Source: Mycobacterium sp. IS-1496
GTDB lineage: Bacteria > Actinomycetota > Actinomycetes > Mycobacteriales > Mycobacteriaceae
Reading direction: 5' to 3'
Length of the DNA stretch: 64,000 bases
Assembly (NCBI RefSeq): GCF_001499995.1
Contig: NZ_LQIU01000075.1
Coordinates: 62,001-126,000, forward strand
Shown: positions 41,836 through 50,175 of the stretch, in pieces
Layout: every line of letters begins with the position of its first letter
How positions within the stretch are numbered: position 1 is the first letter of the stretch
Program-made: the position numbers and the translations under genes
The notes under the pieces: generated by a model
What the model was told of the DNA's origin: nothing
What the model saw: the letters and a program-made list of their open reading frames with translations, nothing else
The model's database searches: none

Positions 41836-43011
41836 ATGTCCACACCCGTCATCGTCGGCGCCGTCCGCACGGCGATCGGGCGCTCCTTCAAGGGCACCCT
41901 GGTCAACACCCCGCCGGAGACACTGATCACCACGGTGCTTCCCGAGGCCATCCGGCGTTCCGGGGTCGACCCGAACGCCATCGACGACCTCATCTTCGCC
42001 GAATCTCATTACGGCGGTGGCGATCTCGCACGCTACGCCGCCGACGCGACCGGGCTGCAGCACGTGCCGGGCCAGTCGGTCAACCGGCACTGCGCAGGCA
42101 GCCTCACCGCGATCGGCAACGCCGCGGCGCAGATCGGATCCGGGATGGAGCGGGTGCTGGTCGCGGGCGGTGTGCAGTCCCTGTCGATGACGCCGCTGGT
42201 GAATTGGCGCATCCCCGGTCCGGAACTCAAGTTCGAGGAACGCTGGATGCCGCCGACCCATGTCGAGACGCCGGACGCGCCGACGCGGGACATGTCCATC
42301 ACCGTCGGGTGGAACACCGCCCAGGCCGCAGGCATCACCCGCGAGGAGATGGACGCGTGGGCGGCCCGCTCGCATCAGCGGGCCATCGCCGCGATGGATG
42401 CCGGCAAGTTCGCCGAGGAGATCGTCTCGCTGAAGGTCGACCAGCCGGATGGCTCGGTGGTCGACTTCAGTGTCGACGAGCATCCGCGGCGCGACACCAC
42501 CGTCGAGAAGCTGGCGGGCCTCAAGGTGCTGCACCCCGAGATCGAGGGCTTCTCGATCACCGCCGGTAACAGCAGCGGCACCAACGACGCCGCCGCCGCC
42601 ACCGTGCTCGTCGAGCGTGGCTACGCCGAGTCCGAGGGTCTGACGGTGATGGCGAAGGTGCGTGCCTGGGCCTCGGTCGGTGTGGCGCCTCGCGACACCG
42701 GGCTCGGTGGGGTCAAGGTCATCGGCAAGGTTCTGGACCGGGCCGGGCTCACCCCCGCCGACGTCGCGCTGTGGGAGATCAACGAGGCGTTCGCCTCGGT
42801 GCCCATCGCCGCCTGCCGGGAGTACGGCCTCGACGAGGAGAAGGTCAACTTCTCCGGAAGCGGTTGCAGCCTCGGCCATCCGATCGCGGCCTCGGGCGCG
42901 CGCATGGTCACCACCCTGGTCTACGAATTGCAGCGTCGCGGTGGCGGAATCGGCGTCGCGGCGATGTGCGCCGGCGGCGGTCAGGGCGGCGCGGTCGTCG
43001 TCGAGGTCTGA
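41836..43011 (+). CDS. Acetyl-CoA acyltransferase (thiolase)
   Basis: A 391-residue thiolase. Cys86 in NRHCAGSLTAIG is the nucleophile; NEAFA, GCSLGHPIAASGARM (His) and MCAGGGQGG (second Cys) are intact. The sequence around the nucleophile (NRHCAGSL) differs from the common NRxCxSGLQA form, so it may have a distinct acyl specificity. It lies 102 bp after the crotonase; the gap has a TACCGTTT-CTGTAAA stretch that resembles the operator halves but with the wrong spacing. It ends tail-to-tail with the TetR gene. Confidence 0.9.
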   Translation: MSTPVIVGAVRTAIGRSFKGTLVNTPPETLITTVLPEAIRRSGVDPNAIDDLIFAESHYGGGDLARYAADATGLQHVPGQSVNRHCAGSLTAIGNAAAQIGSGMERVLVAGGVQSLSMTPLVNWRIPGPELKFEERWMPPTHVETPDAPTRDMSITVGWNTAQAAGITREEMDAWAARSHQRAIAAMDAGKFAEEIVSLKVDQPDGSVVDFSVDEHPRRDTTVEKLAGLKVLHPEIEGFSITAGNSSGTNDAAAATVLVERGYAESEGLTVMAKVRAWASVGVAPRDTGLGGVKVIGKVLDRAGLTPADVALWEINEAFASVPIAACREYGLDEEKVNFSGSGCSLGHPIAASGARMVTTLVYELQRRGGGIGVAAMCAGGGQGGAVVVEV

Positions 43012-43023
43012 GGCGGTCGACGG

Positions 43024-43776
43024 CTAGCGCGACGCGGTGCTCTTGCGTCGCGCGGCCGCCTTCTTCGCCGGCTTCGCGCCCTCGTCGATGAGCCGGGCGG
43101 CGTGGTCGAGGATGCAGTTGAGCCCGTACTCGAAGTTCATGTCGTTCGGGACGCCGACGTGATGACCCTTCCCGCTGAGCTCCGCCATCAGTGGGGTCGT
43201 CTCGGGGTCGACCGTCGACGAGTCGTCGAGCCGGAACTCGGAACTCTCCAGCGACCGGGTCTTCTCGTACAGGCGGGCGAGCACGACCGAACCGCGCACG
43301 TGAACCGACACCGCCGAATAGGTGTCGAACGCATCCTCGGGTGACAGACCGGCACCCACCAGTCCTGACACCGCGGCCTCGATCTGTTCGAGGCCGAGTC
43401 GCAGCGCCTTGGCCGACAGTGCGCCGCGGATCAGCACGAGGTCGCACAGGATGGGACTCGCGAGGAAGGTCTTGCGCATGTTGTGCGCGTGGTTGTGCAG
43501 CGACTCGCGCCAGTTCGCCGCGTCGACGTAGGGCGCCTCGAACGCGATCTGGCGTAGTGCCCGGTCGGCCATCGCGTTGAGCAGATCGTCCTTCTTGCGG
43601 AAGTACCAGTAGATGCTCGTGACGCCGACCCCGAGGTGCTTACCCAGCAACGGCATGCTCAGGTTGTCGACAGACACGTCCTCGGCGAGTTCGAATGCGC
43701 CCTTGATGATGTCCTCGGGGTTGATCGACCCGCGTTCGCGGCGTTGCCGCTTCTCAGCTGCCGCTTGTCTGGCCAC
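43024..43776 (-). CDS. TetR regulator, candidate master of the catabolic island
   Basis: A 250-residue TetR-family regulator. The HTH at about 12-60 (NPEDIIKGAFELAEDVSVDNLSMPLLGKHLGVGVTSIYWYFRKKDDLL region) is well formed; the rest is the helical ligand domain and a Lys/Arg/Ala-rich tail. GTG 43776 is chosen because GGAGG lies just upstream; the longer frame has a Pro/Arg-rich unlikely start. It sits alone on the minus strand in the middle of the island and its own upstream region holds a degenerate copy of the palindrome (43944-43962). It is therefore the best candidate to bind TACTGTAA-N3-TTACAGTA; this is inference. Confidence 0.85.
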   Translation of the reverse strand: MARQAAAEKRQRRERGSINPEDIIKGAFELAEDVSVDNLSMPLLGKHLGVGVTSIYWYFRKKDDLLNAMADRALRQIAFEAPYVDAANWRESLHNHAHNMRKTFLASPILCDLVLIRGALSAKALRLGLEQIEAAVSGLVGAGLSPEDAFDTYSAVSVHVRGSVVLARLYEKTRSLESSEFRLDDSSTVDPETTPLMAELSGKGHHVGVPNDMNFEYGLNCILDHAARLIDEGAKPAKKAAARRKSTASR

Positions 43777-43943
43777 CGCCGTACCTCCGTCGAAAATTCG
43801 ATGATGCGCTTGGGGATATCTCGGCCGAGGCGGTGTGATCTGCGGCGACACCTCCGCGCCACAGCCCGGCCGGTGCCGTCGACCTTACCGGTCGGGTCGT
43901 GGTCGAGCGTTCGGGGAAGACCATCGGAGACACGCCGCCCTTC

Positions 43944-43962
43944 AACAGTAAGGCATATAGTA
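43944..43962. promoter_or_regulatory. Degenerate TACTGTAA-N3-TTACAGTA operator
   Basis: AACAGTAAGGCATATAGTA matches the palindrome at 6 of 8 positions in each half. It lies between the TetR gene (start 43776) and the divergent crotonase (start 44003), where autoregulation would be expected. Confidence 0.45.
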
Positions 43963-44002
43963 CGCTTTTCTGGCAGTTGCCGGGCGAGCGAAAGGCGAAG
44001 CG

Positions 44003-44764
44003 GTGTCGGACGAGGTTCTGTTGGAGCGCCGGGGGCGCACACTCATCATCACCATCAACCGGCCGGAGGCCCGCAACGCCGTGAACTTCGCGGTGAGCCA
44101 GGGCCTGGCTGACGCGGTCGACGAACTCGACAGTGACACAAGCCTTTCCGTGGCGATTCTCACCGGCGCCGGCGGCAACTTCTGTTCGGGGATGGACCTC
44201 AAGGCCTTCGCGGCCGGTGAGCGGGTCGACATCCCCGGCCGCGGGATCGGTTTCACCGAACGGCCACCCCGCAAGCCGTTGATCTCGGCCGTCGAGGGAT
44301 ACGCCCTCGCCGGCGGCACCGAAGTGGTGCTCGCCACCGACCTCGTCGTGGCGTCGGCCACCGCGAAGTTCGGTATCCCAGAGGTGAAACGCGGCCTCGT
44401 CGCCGCCGGTGGCGGGTTACTGAGACTGCCGCGCCGCATCCCGTACCAGAAAGCCCTCGAGTTGGCGCTGACCGGTGAGAGCTTCACCGCGGAACAGGGT
44501 GCCGCCTGGGGTCTGGTCAACAAGGTGACCGAACCGGGGCAGGCGCTCGCCGGTGCCGTCGAACTCGCCGAACGCATCACGGCCAGCGGTCCGCTCGCCG
44601 TCGCGGTCACCAAGGAGATCCTGGTCCGCTCCGCGGAGTGGAGCGAGTCCGAGATGTGGTCCAAACAAATGGAACTCATCATTCCCGTGTTCTCGTCCAA
44701 CGACGCCAAGGAGGGCGCCATCGCGTTCGCCGAGAAGCGGGCGCCGAACTGGAGCGGTACCTGA
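44003..44764 (+). CDS. Enoyl-CoA hydratase (both catalytic Glu present)
   Basis: A 253-residue crotonase. NRPEARNAVN, FCSGMDLKAF and EGYALAGGTEVVLATD carry the oxyanion hole and first Glu; FGIPEVKRGLVAAGGG carries the second Glu. It is the only crotonase in the window with both canonical acids, so it is the best candidate for true enoyl-CoA hydration here. The start is GTG 44003 after AAGG; ends in FAEKRAPNW, the usual family end. It is followed after 4 bp by an SDR, so hydration and oxidation could be consecutive. Confidence 0.9.
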   Translation: MSDEVLLERRGRTLIITINRPEARNAVNFAVSQGLADAVDELDSDTSLSVAILTGAGGNFCSGMDLKAFAAGERVDIPGRGIGFTERPPRKPLISAVEGYALAGGTEVVLATDLVVASATAKFGIPEVKRGLVAAGGGLLRLPRRIPYQKALELALTGESFTAEQGAAWGLVNKVTEPGQALAGAVELAERITASGPLAVAVTKEILVRSAEWSESEMWSKQMELIIPVFSSNDAKEGAIAFAEKRAPNWSGT

Positions 44765-44768
44765 GGCG

Positions 44769-45566
44769 ATGGACCTCGGACTGACCGACGCCACCGCGGT
44801 GGTGGTGGGGGGCGGTCGCGGTATGGGCCTGGCCACCGCCCGATGCCTCGCGGAGGACGGCGCGAAGATCGCGCTCATGGGCCGGTCGAAGGACGTGCTG
44901 GACTGTGCCGCGGCCGAACTGGCCGAGTGCGGCAGTGCCGACGCCGTCGGCATCGTCGTCGACATCGGTGAGCCCGAACAGGTCGAGCACGCGTTCGCCG
45001 AGGTGGCCGGTCGGTGGGGTGGCGCGCTCAACATCCTCGTCAACACCGTCGGTCCCGACGTCCGAGGGGATTTCGAATCGCTGTCCGACGACCAGTGGCG
45101 CGCGGCCGTCGAAAGCGGGGTCCTCGGGATGGTGCGGTGCGTACGCGCCGCGCTTCCGCTGCTGCGCAGGGCGTCGTGGGCCCGCATCGTGAACTTCTCG
45201 GCCCAGTCGACGCAGCGGCAGAGCGTCATCCTGCCCGCGTACACCGCCGCGAAAGCGATGGTGACCAGCGTGTCGAAGAACCTGTCGCTCACGCTCGCCC
45301 GGGACGAGATCCTGGTCAACGTCGTCTCGCCGGGCAGCATCGCCTCCGAGGCGCTCACCGGGTGGGCGGAGTCGGTCGGTGTCGACGGCGGTGACCCCTA
45401 CCAATTGATGGAGGCGATCACCGAACACTTCGGCCATCCCGCACACCTGCCGAGGGCCGGTCTGCCGTCGGAGATCGGGCCGGTCGCGGCGTTCCTCGCG
45501 TCCCGGCGCAATTCGTACATGACCGGGGCGAACGTCAACGTGGACGGCGGCAGCGACTTCACCTGA
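44769..45566 (+). CDS. Short-chain dehydrogenase/reductase
   Basis: A 265-residue SDR. The nucleotide loop is GGGRGMG near 13-19, LVNTVG replaces the common NNAG, NFSAQST gives the catalytic Ser, and YTAAKAM gives Tyr and Lys. The NNAG change is tolerated in active SDRs. The end (MTGANVNVDGGSDF) is typical. It lies 4 bp after the hydratase and probably oxidises its 3-hydroxy product or a related alcohol. Confidence 0.88.
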   Translation: MDLGLTDATAVVVGGGRGMGLATARCLAEDGAKIALMGRSKDVLDCAAAELAECGSADAVGIVVDIGEPEQVEHAFAEVAGRWGGALNILVNTVGPDVRGDFESLSDDQWRAAVESGVLGMVRCVRAALPLLRRASWARIVNFSAQSTQRQSVILPAYTAAKAMVTSVSKNLSLTLARDEILVNVVSPGSIASEALTGWAESVGVDGGDPYQLMEAITEHFGHPAHLPRAGLPSEIGPVAAFLASRRNSYMTGANVNVDGGSDFT

Positions 45567-45622
45567 GGGACAACGCCCTTGACCTGCCCCGACGTAGGGA
45601 CCGCCGTTCTTGTGGAATGCGC

Positions 45623-45641
45623 TACCGATAGGTATACAGTA
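45623..45641. promoter_or_regulatory. TACTGTAA-N3-TTACAGTA-type operator
   Basis: TACCGATAGGTATACAGTA: right half 7 of 8, left half 5-6 of 8. It lies 45-63 bp before the GTG at 45686 and heads the six-gene operon running to 52409. TATGAG nearby may be part of the promoter. Confidence 0.5.
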
Positions 45642-45685
45642 TGAGTACCTAATGCGAGGTGCGCCGACCACGAGGAGCCGATGCG

Positions 45686-46516
45686 GTGACTGCTGGGGAT
45701 GCCGACCCGGATGCCGTCCTCTACGACGTCAGGCCCAGCGGCGTCGCCGTCGTCACGCTGAACCGTCCCGAACGCCTCAACACCTGGGGAAGTGACATCT
45801 CGGCCGGGTTCTACGCCGCGATGGATCGCGCCGAGGCGGACCCGGCGGTGCGGGTGATCGTGCTCACCGGGAACGGTCGCGCGTTCTGCGCCGGAGCGCA
45901 TCTGGGGTCGATGGCCACCATCGGCGACGCACTGGGCAACGGTCAGAACCATGACGTCAGCAAGATCGTCGGGGAGCGCCACCCGCATTTCCTCACCGCA
46001 CTGCGCAAGCCGGTCATCGCGGCGGTCAACGGATCCTGCGTCGGCATCGGGCTGACCCACGCGTTGATGTGCGATGTCCGATTCGCCGCCGACGCTGCGA
46101 AGTTCGCGACGTCGTTCGCCCGCCGCGGTCTGATCGCCGAGTACGGGATCTCGTGGATCCTCCCGCGCCTCGTGGGGTTCGGCGCCGCGATGGACCTGTT
46201 GCTCAGCGGCCGGACCTTCTACGCCGACGAGGCAGCCCACCTCGGTCTGGTCAAGGAGGTCGTCGCACCCGGCGAGCTCATGGCGCGCGCGGTCGCGTAC
46301 GCCGAGGACATCGCCGCGAACTGCTCGCCGGCGTCGCTGGCCGTCATCAAGGAACAGACCTATGGGGACGCCGAGCGCGACGTCGTCGACGCCAGTGCCC
46401 GGGCGGAGAAGTTGATGGGTGAATCGCTGCTGCGCCCCGACGTCATCGAGGGGATCGTGAGCTTCCTCGAGAAGCGGGCGCCGAGTTTTCCGATGTTGCA
46501 GGAGGGACCGCAATGA
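45686..46516 (+). CDS. Crotonase-fold enoyl-CoA isomerase-like protein
   Basis: A 276-residue crotonase-superfamily protein with LNRPERLNTWG, FCAGAHLGS and VNGSCVGIGLTHALMCD. The first Glu site is Thr/His (GLTHA); the second segment RRGLIAEYGISWILPRL has the Glu in the position used by delta3-delta2 enoyl-CoA isomerases. So isomerisation is more likely than hydration. GTG 45686 is chosen because AGGAG lies 9 nt upstream; a GTG 9 codons earlier lacks this. Its end overlaps the amidohydrolase by 4 bp. Confidence 0.86.
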   Translation: MTAGDADPDAVLYDVRPSGVAVVTLNRPERLNTWGSDISAGFYAAMDRAEADPAVRVIVLTGNGRAFCAGAHLGSMATIGDALGNGQNHDVSKIVGERHPHFLTALRKPVIAAVNGSCVGIGLTHALMCDVRFAADAAKFATSFARRGLIAEYGISWILPRLVGFGAAMDLLLSGRTFYADEAAHLGLVKEVVAPGELMARAVAYAEDIAANCSPASLAVIKEQTYGDAERDVVDASARAEKLMGESLLRPDVIEGIVSFLEKRAPSFPMLQEGPQ

Positions 46517-47718
46517 CACTCGACTACAGGGCGATCGACGTCGACAACCACTACTACGAACCGCTCGACGCGTTCACGCGCCACCTGCCGAAGGAGTTCA
46601 AGCGCCGCGGCGTGCAGATGCTGACCGAGGGCAAGCGCACCTTCGCCGTCATGGGCGGCGTGGTCAACCACTTCATCCCCAACCCGACGTTCGACCCGAT
46701 CATCGAGCCGGGCTGTCTCGATCTGCTGTTCCGCGGCGAGATCCCCGAGGGTGTGGACCCGGCGTCACTGATGAAGGTGGACCGGATGGCCGACCACCCC
46801 GAGTACCAGAACCGTGACGCGCGCGTGAAGATCCTCGACAAGCAGAACCTCGAGACGGTGTTCATGCTGCCCACCTTCGCCTGCGGTGTGGAGGAGGCGC
46901 TCAAACACGACATCGAGGCGACGATGGCGTCGGTGCACGCCTTCAACCTGTGGCTCGACGAGGACTGGGGGTTCGACCGCCCCGACCACCGGATCCTGTC
47001 CGCGCCCGTCATCTCCCTCGCGGATCCCGAGAAGGCCGTCGAGGAAGTGGAATTCGTCCTGAGCCGCGGCGCCAGGATCGTGTGCGTGCGGCCGGCGCCG
47101 GTGCCGGGGCTGGTCAAGCCGCGCTCACTGGGCGACCCGGTCCACGATCCGGTGTGGGCCCGGCTCGCCGAGGCCGGCGTCCCAGTGGTCTTCCACCTCT
47201 CCGACAGCGGGTACCTCGCGATCGCGGCGCTGTGGGGTGGGCAGGCCACGTTCGAGGGCTTCGGCAAGAAGGACCCACTGGACCAGGTGCTACTCGACGA
47301 TCGGGCCATCCACGACTCGATGGCCTCGATGATCGTGCACCAGGTGTTCACCCGCCACCCCACGCTGAAGGTGGCGAGCATCGAGAACGGCTCCTACTTC
47401 GTGTACCGGCTGATCAAGCGGCTCAAGAAGTCCGCGAACACGGTGCCCTACCACTACAAGGAAGACCCGGTGGAGCAGCTCAAGAACAACGTCTGGATCG
47501 CGCCGTACTACGAGGACGACGTGAAACTGCTCGCCGAGACCATCGGTGTCGACAAGATCCTGTTCGGCTCGGACTGGCCGCACGGCGAAGGTCTCGCCGA
47601 CCCGATGACCTTCACCGCCGACATCCCGCAGTTCCCGGAGTTCAGCGCCGAGGACACCCGAAAGGTGATGCGCGACAACGCCCTCACCCTCGTCGGCGCG
47701 CACGTCACCACGGCCTGA
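46513..47718 (+). CDS. Amidohydrolase-2 family protein (PF04909-type)
   Basis: A 401-residue metal-dependent hydrolase/decarboxylase-like protein. The N-terminal metal motif is IDVDNHYYE (D-x-D-x-H-type variant), a central His is in VVFHLSDSG, and the C-terminal strand has LFGSDWPHGEG, the signature Asp of the family. Relatives decarboxylate aromatic acids (ACMSD, gamma-resorcylate) or hydrolyse C-C and C-N bonds. In this operon, with FadDs and FadEs, C-C bond cleavage of a CoA-linked cyclic intermediate is a fair guess. Its ATG overlaps the crotonase stop. Confidence 0.86.
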   Translation: MTLDYRAIDVDNHYYEPLDAFTRHLPKEFKRRGVQMLTEGKRTFAVMGGVVNHFIPNPTFDPIIEPGCLDLLFRGEIPEGVDPASLMKVDRMADHPEYQNRDARVKILDKQNLETVFMLPTFACGVEEALKHDIEATMASVHAFNLWLDEDWGFDRPDHRILSAPVISLADPEKAVEEVEFVLSRGARIVCVRPAPVPGLVKPRSLGDPVHDPVWARLAEAGVPVVFHLSDSGYLAIAALWGGQATFEGFGKKDPLDQVLLDDRAIHDSMASMIVHQVFTRHPTLKVASIENGSYFVYRLIKRLKKSANTVPYHYKEDPVEQLKNNVWIAPYYEDDVKLLAETIGVDKILFGSDWPHGEGLADPMTFTADIPQFPEFSAEDTRKVMRDNALTLVGAHVTTA

Positions 47719-47719
47719 C

Positions 47720-49345
47720 ATGGGGGAGTGGACCATCGGCGGTGTCGTCGACGCCATCGCCGAAGCGATACCGGACCGGTTGATGACGGTCTGCGGCCAG
47801 CGCAGGAGCACCTACGCGCAGACCGCCGACCGCACTCGCCGACTCGCGAACTACCTGCTCGCCAACGGGATCGGCGCCCATCAGGAGCGTGCCGCGCTCG
47901 ACGGGTGGGAGTGCGGACAGGACCGGGTCGCCCTGATCATGCACAACGACCTGTACCCGGACATCGTGATCGGCGCCCTCAAGGCGCGCGCCGTACCCGT
48001 CAACGTGAACTTCAACTACACCCCGCACGAGGTCGACGAACTGCTGGGCTACCTGCGCCCGCGCGCGGTCGTCTACCATCGCTCGCTCGGCGCCAAGTTC
48101 GCCGACGTGCTGCCCCGGGACGGGGTGGACGTGATGATCTCGATCGACGACGGCAGCGAAGTGCCCGAGCTGACCGGCGCGGTCCCACTGGAGGACGCGC
48201 TCGCCGGCGGTGAGGCGGACCAGCAGGTCACCCCGTCACCGGACGACGTGATGATGATCTGCACAGGCGGCACCACGGGCCGTCCCAAGGGCGTGATGTG
48301 GCGACAGTCCGACACCTACGTGGTGTCGATGAACGGGGCAGACCACGAGTCGGTTTCCGAGATCCACGACAAGGTCCAGCACGCGGGCCCGCCGTGGTTC
48401 GCGGTGTCCCCACTGATGCACGCCGCCGGCATGTGGACCGCGTTCGCCGCGTTGCTCAACGGCCAGACGGTGATCCTCTACGACAAACCCACCCTCGACC
48501 CGGCCGCGGTGCTGGCCACCGCCGAGCGGGAGAAGGTCGGCCTGATGACCATGGTCGGGGACGCGTACGCCGGGCCACTGATCGCCGAACTGCGCCGCCG
48601 CCACTACGATCTGTCCTCGCTGTTCGCGATCGGCACCGGCGGTGCGGCGACCAATCAGCGCCATCAGGACGCACTGCTCGAACTCCTCCCGCAGATCACG
48701 CTCATCAACGGATACGGGTCCTCGGAGACCGGCAACATGGCGTTCGGGCGCAGTTTGCGCGACGACCGGAAGGACACGTTCGAGCGTCGTGACGGCGTCG
48801 TGGTGCTCTCGGAGGACCGCAGCCGGTTCCTGCAGCCCGGCGATGACGAGATCGGTTGGGTGGCAAGGGAAGGGCGGATCCCGCTGGGATACTTCGACGA
48901 CGCCGGCGCCACGCGGCGCACCTTCCCCCGGGTGGACGGACGCCGCGTCGTCATCTCGGGGGACCGGGCGGCGCTGGAGGCCGACGGCACCCTGCGCCTG
49001 TTCGGGCGGGACGCACTGGTGGTCAACACCGGCGGCGAGAAGGTGTTCGTCGAGGAGGTCGAAGAAGTGCTGCGCGCACAGAGCGGTGTGGCCGACGCCC
49101 TGGTGGTGGGCCGGGACAGCGAGCGCTGGGGGCAGGAGATCGTCGCGCTGATCGAGAAGCAGCCGGGTGTCGACCTCGAGCCCGGGGCGCTGCGCGAGGC
49201 GTGCACATCGGCCCTGGCCCGGTTCAAAGCCCCGAAAGAGTTCATCTTCGTCGACCGGGTGCGCCGGCTGGGTAACGGGAAAGCCGACTACCGATGGGCC
49301 AAGAGCCAGGTCGCACAACCGGATTCGATGACGGGCCGGCTGTGA
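47720..49345 (+). CDS. Acyl-CoA synthetase, FadD19-like
   Basis: A 541-residue adenylate-forming ligase. CTGGTTGRPKG is the phosphate loop, GYGSSETGN the A5 region, ISGDRAALEADG the hinge and LGNGKADYRW holds the catalytic Lys. The N-terminal VNVNFNYTPHEVDELLGYL and the TGGTTG loop place it with the FadD17/FadD19 group, which activates steroid side-chain and other bulky acids in mycobacteria. It starts 1 bp after the amidohydrolase stop and ends with a GTGA overlap into a second amidohydrolase. Confidence 0.9.
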   Translation: MGEWTIGGVVDAIAEAIPDRLMTVCGQRRSTYAQTADRTRRLANYLLANGIGAHQERAALDGWECGQDRVALIMHNDLYPDIVIGALKARAVPVNVNFNYTPHEVDELLGYLRPRAVVYHRSLGAKFADVLPRDGVDVMISIDDGSEVPELTGAVPLEDALAGGEADQQVTPSPDDVMMICTGGTTGRPKGVMWRQSDTYVVSMNGADHESVSEIHDKVQHAGPPWFAVSPLMHAAGMWTAFAALLNGQTVILYDKPTLDPAAVLATAEREKVGLMTMVGDAYAGPLIAELRRRHYDLSSLFAIGTGGAATNQRHQDALLELLPQITLINGYGSSETGNMAFGRSLRDDRKDTFERRDGVVVLSEDRSRFLQPGDDEIGWVAREGRIPLGYFDDAGATRRTFPRVDGRRVVISGDRAALEADGTLRLFGRDALVVNTGGEKVFVEEVEEVLRAQSGVADALVVGRDSERWGQEIVALIEKQPGVDLEPGALREACTSALARFKAPKEFIFVDRVRRLGNGKADYRWAKSQVAQPDSMTGRL

Positions 49346-50175
49346 GCCCGAAGGTCCTGGACTGCCTCGTCAACGTGCACTTCGGCGAGACGGCCAAGCA
49401 ACCCGAGTTCATGCTCAAGGTCCGCGACGACTACTTCAAGGGCCCGCGGTCGCTCTATGACCAGGTCGAGTTGCCCGCGCTGCTCGACGAGATGGCCGAG
49501 CACGGTGTCGAGAAGGCCGTCCTGATGGACAACCTGGCCAAACCCTCGGTCACCGCACGCAAGTTCGTCGAGGAACGGCCCGACCGGTTCGCCCTCGCCG
49601 TCGGCGGGATCAACCTGCTCCGGCCGATGCCGTCGCTGCGTGAACTGCAGGCCGTGGCCACCGACCTACCCGTCGCGTATGCCGTTGTCGGGCCCAGCTT
49701 CTGGGGCGACGGCCTGTACCCACCCAGCGACGCCGTCTACTACCCGCTCTACACCAAGTGCGCCGAACTCGGTCTGCCGCTGTGCGTCAACACCGGACTG
49801 CCCGGCCCGCCGATCCCCGGCGAGGTGCAGAACCCCATCCACCTCGACCGGGTGTGCGTCCGTTTTCCCGAGTTGAAGCTCTGCATGATCCACGGCGCCG
49901 ACCCGTGGTGGGACGTGGCGATCCGGCTGATGATCAAATACCGCAACCTGCGGTTGATGACCTCGGCGTGGTCCCCGAAACGCCTGCCCGACAGTCTGTT
50001 GCACTACATGCGCACCCGCGGCAAGGACAAGGTGATCTTCGCCTCCGACTGGCCGGTGCTGCGCCAGAGCCGCGTGGTACCCGAGGCGCTGGCGCTGGAT
50101 CTCCCCCTCGACGTGCTCGAGAACTACCTGTACAACAACGCCCAGGAGTTCTTCTTCTCCGAACAGGAGCTGTGA
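49342..50175 (+). CDS. Second amidohydrolase-2 family protein
   Basis: A 277-residue PF04909-type protein, shorter than its neighbour at 46513. The first metal motif is changed to LDCLVNVHFGE; later parts are CVNTGLPGPP, MIHGADPWWDVA (His) and FASDWPVLRQSR with the signature Asp. GTG 49342 overlapping the ligase stop is preferred to a longer frame that would sit inside the ligase gene. Two different amidohydrolases flanking one ligase suggests successive steps or a heteromer. Its stop overlaps the next ATG by 1 bp. Confidence 0.84.
   Translation: MSPKVLDCLVNVHFGETAKQPEFMLKVRDDYFKGPRSLYDQVELPALLDEMAEHGVEKAVLMDNLAKPSVTARKFVEERPDRFALAVGGINLLRPMPSLRELQAVATDLPVAYAVVGPSFWGDGLYPPSDAVYYPLYTKCAELGLPLCVNTGLPGPPIPGEVQNPIHLDRVCVRFPELKLCMIHGADPWWDVAIRLMIKYRNLRLMTSAWSPKRLPDSLLHYMRTRGKDKVIFASDWPVLRQSRVVPEALALDLPLDVLENYLYNNAQEFFFSEQEL

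Noticed and set aside
40108..42879. Very long minus-strand frame (923 codons)
   Set aside because: It is the antisense shadow of the thioesterase, crotonase and thiolase genes, which have clear motifs on the plus strand.
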